In this document: positions 19,013 to 30,624 of the stretch, in pieces
Layout of the letters: each line of letters starts with the position of its first letter
How positions within the stretch are numbered: position 1 is the first letter of the stretch
From: Eunapius fragilis
Taxonomy: Eukaryota > Porifera > Demospongiae > Spongillida > Spongillidae
Direction of reading: 5' to 3'
Length of the DNA stretch: 64,000 nt
Assembly: GCA_963681505.1 (NCBI GenBank)
Contig: OY811992.1
Location: forward strand, 620,001-684,000
The notes under the pieces: generated by a model
Told to the model about the DNA's origin: nothing
Databases searched by the model: none
What the model saw: the letters and a program-made list of their open reading frames with translations, nothing else
Translations under genes and position numbers: made by a program

Positions 19013-19035
19013 TATAACTTCGATTTTCCACAGTG
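19013..19035 (-). repeat. Right terminal inverted repeat of the CACTA-like element
   Basis: On the plus strand it ends ...TTTTCCACAGTG, directly followed by TCA and then normal P-satellite sequence. The CACTG terminus instead of CACTA is one of the two forms usual in this superfamily. Confidence 0.7.
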
Positions 19036-19755
19036 TCAATGTATGACTTCTGCAGGAGTCAAGTATATCCATGCATGACTCCTGCAGGAGTCAAGTATGT
19101 CAGAATGTATGACTCCTGCAGGAGTCAAGTATGTCACTCAAGTATTTCAATGTATGACTCCTGCAGGAGTCAAGTATTTCAATTTATGACTACTGCAGGA
19201 GTCAAGTGTGTCAATATGTCTGACTCCTGCAGGAGTCAAGTATTTCAATTTATGACTCCTGCAGGAGTCAAGCATGTCAATATGTCTGACTCCTGCAGAA
19301 GTCAAGTACATGTATTTCAATGTATGACTCCTGCAGGAGTCAAGTATTTCAATGTATGGCTCCTGCAGGAGTCAAGTATTTCAATTTATGACTCCTGCAG
19401 GAGTCAAGTGTGTCAATATGTCTGACTCCTGCAGGAGTCAAGTATTTCAATTTATGACTCCTGCAGGAGTCAAGTATGTCAATATGTCTGACTCCTGCAG
19501 AAGTCAAGTACATGTATTTCAATGTATGACTCCTGCAGGAGTCAAGTATTTCAATGTATGGCTCCTGCAGGAGTCAAGTATGTCTATATGAATGACTCCC
19601 GCAGGAGTCAAGTATCTCCATGCATGACTCCTGAAGGAGTCAAGTATGTCAGTATCAATGACTCCTACAGGAGTCATATGTCAATATGTATGACTCCTGC
19701 AGGAGTGAGCAATCTCCATGTATGACTCCTGCAGGAGTCAAGTATGTCAGAATGT
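19036..19755 (+). repeat. P satellite array, continuation after the transposon
   Basis: Same 18-bp palindrome and spacers as 1-2314, same orientation (palindrome then agtatttcaatgta). The first repeat follows the TCA duplication. It ends in agtatgtcagaatgt, where C satellite begins within one base, with no filler. Confidence 0.95.
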
Positions 19756-22700
19756 TATCGCACCAATTGGGCCCGTGGAACCAAATGGCCCAATTGGCAT
19801 ACGTAGTACATATCGCGCAAATTGGGGCCGATGGAACTAATTGGCCCAATTGGCATGAATAGTACATTTCGCGCCAATTGGGCCGATGGAACCAATTGGC
19901 CCAATTGGCATTTATTTATTGGGCCATATCGCACCAATTGGGCCTGTGGAACCAATCTGCCCAATTGGCAACAATGGGAAATATCACGCCAATGGGCCGG
20001 TGGAACCAATTGGCCCAATTGGCTTCAATTCATTGGGACATATAGCACCAATTAGCCCCGTTGATCCAATAGGCCCAATTCGCATCAATAGGACATATCG
20101 CGCCAATTGGGCCGATGGAACCAATTGGCCCATTTGGCATCAGTTCATTGGGACATATCGCACCAATTTGCCCCGTTGATCCAATTGGCCCAATTGGCAT
20201 CAATAGGACATATCGCGCCAATTGGGCCGATGGAACCAATTGGCCCAATTGTCATCAATTCATTGGGACAAATCGCACCAATTGGGCCCGTGGAACCAAC
20301 TGGCCCAATTGGCATACATAGTACATATCGCGGCACATGGGCCCGTGGAACCAATTGGCCCAATTGGCATTAATAGGACATATCGCCCCAATTGGACCGG
20401 TGGAACCAATTGGCCCAATTGGCATCAATTCATTTTGACAAATCGCACCAATTGGGCCCGTGGAACCAATTGGCCCAATTGGCGTATATAGTACATATCG
20501 CGCCAATTGGGCCGATGGAACCAATTGGCCCAATTGTCCATAATTCATTAAGACATATCGCACCAATTGGGCCCGTGGAACCAATTGGCCCAATTGGCAT
20601 ACATAGTACATATCGCGGCAATTGGGCCCGTGGAACCAATTGGCCCAATTGGCATCAATAGGACATATCGCGCCATTTGGGCCGATGGAACAAATTGGCC
20701 CAATTGGCATCAATTCATTGGGACATATCGCACCAATTGGCCCGGGGAACCAATTGGCCCAATTGGCATCGATAGGACATATCGCACCAATTCGGCCGAT
20801 ACAACCAATTGGCCCAATTGGCAATAATTGATTGAGACATATCGCTCCAATTAGGCCCATGGAACCAATTGGCCCAATTGGCATACATAGTACATATCGC
20901 GCCAATTGGGCCGATGGAACCAATTGGCCCAATTGGCATCAATTCATTGGGACAAATCGCACCAATTGGGCCCGTGGAACCAATTGGCCCAAATGGCATA
21001 CATAGTACATATCGCGCCAATTGCGACCATGGAACCAATTGGCCCAATAGGCATCAATAGGACATATCGCGCCAATTGGGCCGATGGAACCAATTGGCCC
21101 AATTGGCATTAATTCATTGAGACATATCGTACCAGATGTGCCCGTGGAACCAATTGGCCCAATTGGCATACATAGTACATATCGCAACAATTGGGCCCGT
21201 GGAACCAATTGGCCCGATTGGCATCAATAGGACATATCGCGCCAATTGGGCCGATGGAACCAATTGGCCCAATTGGCATCAATTCATTGGTACATATCGC
21301 TCCAAATAGGCCCGTGGAACCAATTGGCCCAATTGGCATAAATATTACATATCGCGCAAATTGGGCCGATGGATCGAATTGGCCCAATTGGCATCAATTC
21401 ATTGGGACATATCGCACCAATTAGCCCCGTTGATCCAATTGGCCCAATTGGCATCAATAGGACATATCGCGCCAATTGGGCCGATGGAACCAATTGGCCC
21501 AATTGTCATCAATTCATTGGGACAAATCGCACCAATTGGGCCCGTGGAACCAATTGGCCCAATTTCATACATAGTACATATCGCGCCAATTGGGCCCGTG
21601 GAACCAATTGGCCCAATTGGCATAAATTGTACATATCTCGCCATTTGGGCCGATGGAACCAATTGGCCCAATTGGCAATCATTCATTAAGACATATCGCA
21701 CCAATTGGGCCCGTGGAACCAATTGGCCCAATTGGCATCAATTCGTTGGAACATATCGCACCAATTAGCCCCGTTGATCCAATTGGCCCAACTGGCATCA
21801 ATAGGACTTATCACGCCAATAGGGCCGATGGAACCAATTGGGCCAATTGGCATCAATTCATTGGGACAAATCACACCAATTGGGTCCGTGGAACCAATTG
21901 GCCCAAATGGCATACATAGTACATATCGCGCCAATTGGGACCATGGAACCAATTGGCCCAATAGGCATCAATAGGACATATCGCGCCAATCGGGCCGATG
22001 GAACCAATTGGCCCAATTGGCAATAATTGATTGAGACATATCGCTCCAATTAGGCCTATGGAACCAATTGGCCCAATTGGCATACATAGTACATATCGCG
22101 CCAATTGGGCCGATGGAACCAATTGGCCCAATTGGCATCAATTCATTGGGACATATCGCACCAATTGGCCCGGGGAACCAATTGGCCCAATTGGCATCGA
22201 TAGGACATATCGCACCAATTCGGCCGATACAACCAATTGGCCCAATTGGCAATAATTGATTGAGACATATCGCTCCAATTAGGCCCATGGAACCAATTGG
22301 CCCAATTGGCATACATAGTACATATCGCGCCAATTGGGCCGATGGAACCAATTGGCCCAATTGGCATCAATTCATTGGGACAAATCGCACCAATTGGGCC
22401 CGTGGAACCAATTGGCCCAAATGGCATACATAGTACATATCGCGCCAATTGGGACCATGGAACCAATTGGCCAAATAGGCATCAATAGGACATATCGCGC
22501 CAATTGGGCCGATGGAACCAATTGGCCCAATTGGCATTAATTCATTCAGACATATCGTACCAGATGTGCCCGTGGAACCAATTGGCCCAATTGGCATACA
22601 TAGTACATATCGCAACAATTGGGCCCGTGGAACCAATTGGCCCGATTGGCATCAATAGGACATATCGCGCCAATTGGGCCGATGGAACCAATTGGCCCAA

Positions 22701-25700
22701 TTGGCATCAATTCATTGGTACATATCGCTCCAAATAGGCCCGTGGAACCAATTGGCCCAATTGGCATAAATATTACATATCGCGCCAATTGGGCCGATGG
22801 AACCAATTGGCCCAATTGGCATCAATTCATTGGGACATATCGCACCAATTAGCCCCGTTGATCCAATTGGCCCAATTGGCATCAATAGGACATATCGCGC
22901 CAATTGGGCCGATGGAACCAATTGGCCCAATTGTCATCAATTCATTGGGACAAATCGCACCAATTGGGCCCGTGGAACCAATTGGACCAATTTCATACAT
23001 AGTACATATCGCGCCAATTGGGCCCGTGGAACCAATTGGCCCAATTGGCATAAATTGTACATATCTCGCCATTTGGGCCGATGGAACCAATTGGCCCAAT
23101 TGGCAATAATTCATTAAGACATATCGCACCAATTGGGCCCGTGGAACCAATTGGCCCAATTGGCATCAATTCGTTGGAACATATCGCACCAATTAGCCCC
23201 GTTGATCCAATTGGCCCAACTGGCATCAATAGGACTTATCACGCCAATAGGGCCGATGGAACCAATTGGCCCAATTGGCATCAATTCATTGGGACAAATC
23301 ACACCAATTGGGTCCGTGGAACCAATTGGCCCAAATGGCATACATAGTACATATCGCGCCAATTGGGACCATGGAACCAATTGGCCCAATAGGCATTAAT
23401 AGGACATATCGCGCCAATCGGGCCGATGGAACCAATTGGCCCAATTGGCAATAATTGATTGAGACATATCGCTCCAATTAGGCCTATGGAACCAATTGGC
23501 CCAATTGGCATACATAGTACATATCGCGCCAATTGGGACCATGGAACCAATTGGCCCAATAGGCATTAATAGGACATATCGCGCCAATCGGGCCGATGGA
23601 ACCAATTGGCCCAATTGGCAATAATTGATTGAGACATATCGCTCCAATTAGGCCTATGGAACCAATTGGCCCAATTGGCATACATAGTACATATCGCGCC
23701 AATTGGGCCCGTGGAACCAATTGGCCTAATTGGCTTCAATAGGACATATCGCGCCAATTGGGCCGATGGAACCAATTGGCCCAATTGGCATCAATTCATT
23801 TTGACAATTCGCACCAATTAGGCCCGTGGAACCAATTGGCCCAATTGGCACCAATAGGACATATCGCGCCAATTGGGCCGATGGAACCAATTGGCCCAAT
23901 TGGCATCAATTCATTGGTACATATCGCACCAATTAGCCCCCTTGATCCAATTGGCCCAATTGGCATCAATAGGACATATCGCGCCAATTGGGCCGATGGA
24001 ACCAATTGGCCCAATTGGCATCAATTCATTGGGACAAATCGCACCAATTGGGCACGTGGAACCAATTGGCCTAATTGGCTTCAATAGGACATATCGCGCC
24101 AATTGGGCCCGTGGAACCAATTGGCCTAATTGGCTTCAATAGGACATATCGCGCCAATTGGGCCGATGGAACCAATTGGCCCAATTGGCATCAATTCATT
24201 GGGACAAATCGCAACAATTGGGCACGTGGAACCAATTGGCCCAATTGGCATTAATTCATTGCGACATATCGCACCAATTGGGCCCGTGGAACGAAATGGC
24301 CCAATTGGCATACGTAGTACATATCGCGCCAATTGGGGCCGTGGAACCAATTGGCCCAATTGGCATGAATAGTACATTTCGCGCCTATTGGGCCGATGGA
24401 ACGAATTGGCCCAATTGGCATTTATTTATTGGGACATATCGCACCAAATGGGCCCGTGGAACCAATTTGCCCAATTTGCAACAATAGGAAATATCGCGCC
24501 AGTTGGGCCGATGGAACCAATTTGCCCAATTGGCATCAATAGTACATATTGTGCCAATTGGGCCGATGGAACAAATTGGCCCAAATGGCATCAATTGATT
24601 GGTACATATCGCACCATTTGGGCCCCGGGAACCAATTGGCCCAATTAGCAACAATAGAAAATATTGCGCTAATTGGGCCGATGGAACCATTTGGCCCAAT
24701 TGGCATCAATTTATTGGGACAAATCGCACCAATTGGGCCCGTGGAACCAATTGGCCCAATTGGCAAAAAAAGTACATATCGCGCGAATTGGGCCGATGAA
24801 ACCAATTGGCCCAATTTGCAATAATTCATTGAGACATATCGCACCAAATGGGCCCGTGGAACCAATTGGCCCAATTGGTATACATAGTACATATCGCAAC
24901 AATTGGGCCCGTGGAACCAATCGGCCCAATTGGCATCAATAGGACATATCACGCCAATTGGGCCGATGGAACCAATTGACCAATTGGCATCAATTCATTG
25001 GTACATATCGCTCAAAATAGGCCCGTGGAACCAATTGGCCCAATTGGCATAAATACTACATATCGCACCAATTGGGCCGATGGAACCAATTGGCCCAATT
25101 GGCAATAATTCATTGAGACATATCGCTCCAATTGGGCCCGTGGAACCATTTGGCCCAATTGGCATACATAGTACATAGCGCGCCAATTGGGCCCGTGGAA
25201 CCAATGTGCCTAATAGGCATCAATAGGACATATTGCGCCAATTGGGCCGATAGAACCAATTGGCCCAATTGGCATCAATTCATTGGAACATATTGCACCA
25301 ATTAGCCCCGTTGATCCAATTGGCCCAACTGGCATCAATAGGACATATCGCGCCAATTGGGCCGATGGAACCAATTGGCCCAATTGGCATCAATTCATTG
25401 GGACAAATTGCACCAATTGGGCCCGTGGAACCAATTGGCCCAAATGGCATACATAGTACATATCGCACCAATTGGGCCCGTGGAACCAATTGGCCCAATA
25501 GGCATCAATAGGACATATCGCGCCAATTGGGCCGATGGAACCAATTGGCCCAATTGGCATTAATTCATTGAGACATATCGTACCAATTGGGCCCGTGGAA
25601 CCAATTGGCCCAATTGGCATACATAGTACATATCGCAACAATTGGGCCCGTGGAACCAATTGGCCAGATTGGCATCAATAGGACATATCGCGCCATTTGG

Positions 25701-28700
25701 GCAGATGGAACCAATTGGCCCAATTGGCATCAATTCATTGGTACATATCGCTCCAAATACGCCCGTGGAACCAATTGGCCCAATTGGCATAAATATTACA
25801 TATCGCGCCAATTGGGCCAATGGAACCAATTGGCCCAATTGGCAATAATTCATTGAGACATATCGCTCCAATTGGGACCGTGGAACCAATTGGCCCAATT
25901 GGCATACATAGTACATATCGCGCCAATTGGGACCGTGGAACCAATTGGCCCAATTGGCATCAATAGGACATATCGCACCAATTGGGCCAATGGAACCAAT
26001 TGGTCCAATTGGCATCAATTCATTGGGACATATCGCACCAATTAGCCCCGTTGATCCAATTGGCCCAATTGGCATCAATAGGACATATCGTGCCAATTGG
26101 GCCGATGGAACCAATTGGCCCATTTGGCATCAGTTCATTGGGACATATCGCACCAACTTGCCCCGTTGATCCAATTGGCCCAATTGGCATCAATAGGACA
26201 TATCGCGCCAATTGGGCCGATGGAACCAATTGGCCCAATTGTCATCAATTCATTGGGACAAATCGCACCTATTGGGCCCGTGGAACCAACTGGCCCAATT
26301 GGCATACATAGTACATAACGCGGCAAATGGGCCCGTGGAACCAATTGGCCCAATTGGCATTAATAGGACATATCGCGCCAATTGGGCAGGTGGAACCAAT
26401 TGGCTCAATTGGCATCAATTCATTTTGACAAATCGCACCAATTGGGCCCGTGGAACCAATTGGCCCAATTACATACATAGTACATATCGCGCCAATTGGG
26501 CCCGTGGAACCAATTGGCCCAATTGGCATAAATAGTACATATCTCGCCAATTGGGCCGATGGAACCTATTGGCCCAATTGGCAATAATTCATTAAGACAT
26601 ATCGCACCAATTGGGCCCGTGGAACCAATTGGCCCAATTGGCATCAATTCGTTGGAATATATCGCACCAATTAGCCCCGTTTATCCAATTGGCCCAATTG
26701 ACATCAATAGGACATATCGCGCCAATTGGGCCGATGTAACCAATTGGCCCAATTGTCATCAATTCAATGGGACAAATCGCACCAATTGGGCCCGTGGAAC
26801 CAATTGGCCCAATTTCATACATAGTACATATCGCGCCAATTGGGCCCGTGGAACCAATTGGCCCAATTGGCATAAATAGTACATATCTCGCCAATTGGGC
26901 CGATGGAACCAATTGGCCCAATGGGCAATAATTCATTCAGACATATCGCACCAATTGGGCCCGTGGAACCAATTGGCCCAATTGGCATCAATTCGTTGGA
27001 ACATATCGCACCAATTAGCCCCGTTGATCCAATTGGCCCAACCGGCATCAATAGGACTTATCGCGCCAATTGGGCCGATGGAACCAATTGGCCCAATTGG
27101 CATCAATTCATTGGGACAAATCGCACCAATTGGGCCCGTGGAACCAATTGGCCCAAATGGCATACATAGTACATATCGCGCCAATTGGGCCCGTGGAACC
27201 AATTGGCCCAATTGGCACCAATAGGACATATCGCGCCAATTGGGCCGATGGAACCAATTGGCCCAATTGGCATCAATTCATTGGGACATATCGCAACAAT
27301 TAGCCCCGTTGATCCAATTGGCCCAATTGGCATCAATAGGACATATCGCGCCAATTGGGCCGATGGAACCAAATGGCCCAATTGGCATCAATTCATTGGG
27401 ACATATCGCAACAATTAGCCCCTTTGATCCAATTGGCCCAATTGGCATCAATAGGACATATCACGCCAATTGGGCCGATGGAACCAATTGGCCCAATTGG
27501 CATCAATTCATTGGGACAAATCGCACCAATTGGGCCCGTGGAACCAATTGGCCCAATTGGCATTAATTCTTTGGGACATATCGCACCAATTGGGCCCGTG
27601 GAACCAAATGGCCCAATTGGCACACGTAGTACATATCGCGCAAATTGGGGCCGATGGAACTAATTGGCCCATTTGGCATGAATAGTACATTTCGCGCCAA
27701 TTCGGCCGATGGAACCAATTGGCCCAATTGGCATTTATTTATTGGGCCATATCGCACCAAATGGGCCCGTGGAACCAATTTGCCCAATTGGCAACAATGG
27801 GAAATATCACGCCAATGGGCCGGTGGAACCAATTGGCCCACTTGGCTTTAATTCATTGGGACATATAGCACCAATTAGCCCCGTTGATCAAATTGGCCCA
27901 ATTGGCATCAATAGGACATATCGCGCCAATTGGGCCGATGGAACCAATTGGCCCATTTGGCATCAGTTCATTGGGACATATCGCACCAATTTGCCCCGTT
28001 GATCCAATTGGCCCAATTGGCATCAATAGGACATATCGCGCCAATTGGGCCGATGGAACCAATTGGCCCAATTGTCATCAATTTATTGGGACAAATCGCA
28101 CCAATTGGGCCCGTGGAACCAACTGGCCCAATTGGCATTAATAGAACATATCGCGCCAATTGGGCCGGTGGAACCAATTGGCCCAATTGGCATCAATTCA
28201 TTTTGACAAATCCCACAAATTGGGCCCGAGGAACCAATTGGCCCAATTGGCGTATATAGTACATATCGCGCCGATTGGGCCGATGGAACCAATTGGCCCA
28301 ATTGTCCATAATTCATTAAGACATATCGCACCAATTGGGCCGATGGAACCAATTGGTCCAATTGGCATCAATTCATTGGGACATATCGCACCAATTAGCC
28401 CCGTTGATCCAATTGGCCCAACTGGCATCAATAGGACTTATCGCGCCAATTGGGCCGTTGGAACCAATTGGCCCAATTGTCATCAATTCATTGGGACATA
28501 TCGCACCAATTGGGCCCGTGGAACCATTTGGCCCAATTGGCATACATAGTACATATCGCGCCAATTGGGCCCGTGGAAACATTTGGCCCAATTGGCATCA
28601 ATAGGACATATCGCGCCAATTGGGCCGATGGAACCAATTGGCCCAATTGGCATCAATTCATTGGGACATATCGCAGCAATTAGCACCGTTGATCCAATTG

Positions 28701-29527
28701 GCCCAATTGGCATCAATAGGACATATCGCGCCAATTAGGCCGATGGAACCAATTGGCGCAATTGGCATCAATTCATTGGGACAAATCGCACCAATTGGGC
28801 CCATAGAACCAATTGGCCCAATTGGCATACATAGTACATATCGCGCCAATTGGGCCCGTGGAACCAATTGGCCCAATTGGCATCAATAGGACTTATTGCG
28901 CCAATTGGGCCGATGGAACCAATTGGCCCAATTGGCATCAATGCATTTTGACAAATCGCACTAATTGGGCCCGTGGAACCAATTGGCCCAATTGGCATAC
29001 ATAGTACATATCGCGCCAATTGGGCCCGTGGAACCAATTGGCCCAATAGGCATCAATAGGACATATCGCACCAATTGGGCCGATGGAACCAATTGGCGCA
29101 ATTGGCATCAATTCATTGGGACAAATCGCACCAATTGGGCCCATAGAACCAATTGGCCCAATTGGCATACATAGTACATATCGCGCCAATTGGGCCCGTG
29201 GAACCAATTGGCCCAATTGGCATCAATAGGACTTATTGCGCCAATTGGGCCGATGGAACCAATTGGCCCAATTGGCATCAATGCATTTTGACAAATCGCA
29301 CTAATTGGGCCCGTGGAACCAATTGGCCCAATTGGCGTAAATAGTATATATCGCGTCAATTGGGCCGATGGAACCAATTGGCCGAATTGGCAATAATTCA
29401 TTGAGACATATCGCACCAATTCGGCCCGTGGAACCAATTGGCCCAATTGGCATAAATAGTACATATCGCACCAATTGGGCCGATGGAACCAATTGGCCCA
29501 ATTGGCATCAATTCATTGGGACATATT
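19756..29527 (+). repeat. C satellite array, plus orientation (~9.8 kb)
   Basis: Monomers of 55 and 60 bp, often alternating as a 115-bp dimer. The core is CCAATTGGCCCAATTGG (palindromic except the central base), then cat..., ggacatatcgc(g/a), CCAATTGGGCC and (gatgg/cgtgg)aa. A recurring diverged monomer has CCAATTAGCCCCGTTGATCC. About 85 dimers fit. Longer copies are visible: offset 1428 bp (about 20550-21980 repeated at 21980-23450) and offset 340 bp (near 28751 and 29091). Divergence is highest near 24400-24960. The frames on both strands ([13 protein letters not shown] and [13 protein letters not shown] types) are repeat-derived. Confidence 0.95.
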
Positions 29528-30624
29528 GACATGCTTGACTCCTGCAGGAGTCATAAATTTAAATACTTCACTCCTGCAGGAGTCATACATTGAAATACTT
29601 GAGTGACATACTTGACTCCTGCGGGAGTCATACATACCGACATACTTGACTCCTGCAGGAGTCATGCATGCAGATACTTGAATCCTGCAGGAGTCATCCA
29701 TTGAGATACTTGACTCCTGCAGGAGTCTTGCAAACTGACATACTTGACTACTGCAGGAGTCATGCAAATATATAGTTGACTCCTGCAGGAGTCATGCATA
29801 CTGACATACTTGACTCCTGCAGGAGTCATGCATGGAGAAACATGAGTCCTGGAAGAGTCATACATTGAGATACTTGACTACTGCAGGAGTCATGCAAACT
29901 GACATACTTGACTCTTGCAGGAGTAATGCAAATACATAGTTGACTCCTGCAGGAGTTATACATATTGACATACTTGACACCTGCTGTAGTCATACATTCT
30001 GACATACATGACTCCTGCTGGAGTCATACATGGAGATTGCTCACTCCTGCAGGAGTCATACATATTGACATATCACTCCTGTAGGAGTCATTGATACAGA
30101 CATATTTGACTCCTTCAGGAGTCAAGCATGGAGATACTTGACTCCTGCAGGAGTCATACGTATTGACATACTTGACTCCTGCAGGAGTCATACATTGAAA
30201 TACTTGACTCCTGCAGGAGTCATACTTGAGTGACATACTTGACTCCTGCAGGAGTCATATATACTGACATACTTGACTCCTGCAGGAGTCATGCATGGAG
30301 ATACTTGAATCCTGCAGGAGTCGTACATTGAGATACTTGACTTATGCAGAAGTCTTGCATACTGACTTACTTGACTCCTGCAGGAGTCATGCAAATATAT
30401 AGTTGACTCCTGCAGGAGTCATGCATACTGACATACTTGACTCCTGCAGGAGTCATGCATGGAGATACATGACTCCTGGAGGAGTCAGACAATGAGATAC
30501 TTGACTCCTGCAGGAGTCATGCATACTGACATACTTGACTCTTGCAGGAGTCATGCAAATACATAGTTGACTCCTGAAGGTGTTATACATACTGACGTAC
30601 TTGACTCCTGCAGGAGTCATACAT
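29528..30624 (-). repeat. P satellite array, inverted copy (~1.1 kb)
   Basis: Same palindrome, but spacers are complementary to those at 1-2314 (catacattgaaatact), so the block is inverted. It separates two oppositely oriented C arrays. Junctions are abrupt: ...gggacatat|tgacatgcttgactcc on the left and ...ggagtcatacat|ttgtcccaatg on the right. Confidence 0.95.

Larger units (their letters stand above)
2315..19035. mobile_element. CACTA/CMC (EnSpm-like) DNA transposon, 16.7 kb, with nested insertions
   Basis: Seen: the left end reads CACTATGGAAAAAGACAGTT. The right end, reverse-complemented, reads CACTGTGGAAAATCGAAGTT. Both continue into runs of GTTATAC/GTATAAC. The block is flanked by TCA on both sides (2312-2314 and 19036-19038). 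Removing it and one TCA gives agtatctcaatgtatgact, which exists intact in the array at about 1828-1846 with the same upstream context. Known: CACTA elements start with CACTA/G, make 3-bp target duplications and have subterminal repeats bound by their transposase. Inferred: this is such an element, enlarged by a 5.1-kb retrotransposon and two small elements. The RAG/Transib family also uses CAC-starting ends but makes 5-bp duplications, which fits less well. No intact transposase is present, so it is not autonomous now. Confidence 0.72.

Noticed and set aside
2315..19035. Transib/ProtoRAG element with RSS-like ends
   Set aside because: The CAC(T)RTG start fits loosely, but the target duplication is 3 bp, not 5, no RAG1 core or RAG2-like gene is seen, and CACTA/CMC explains ends and duplication better. 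Kept as an alternative only.
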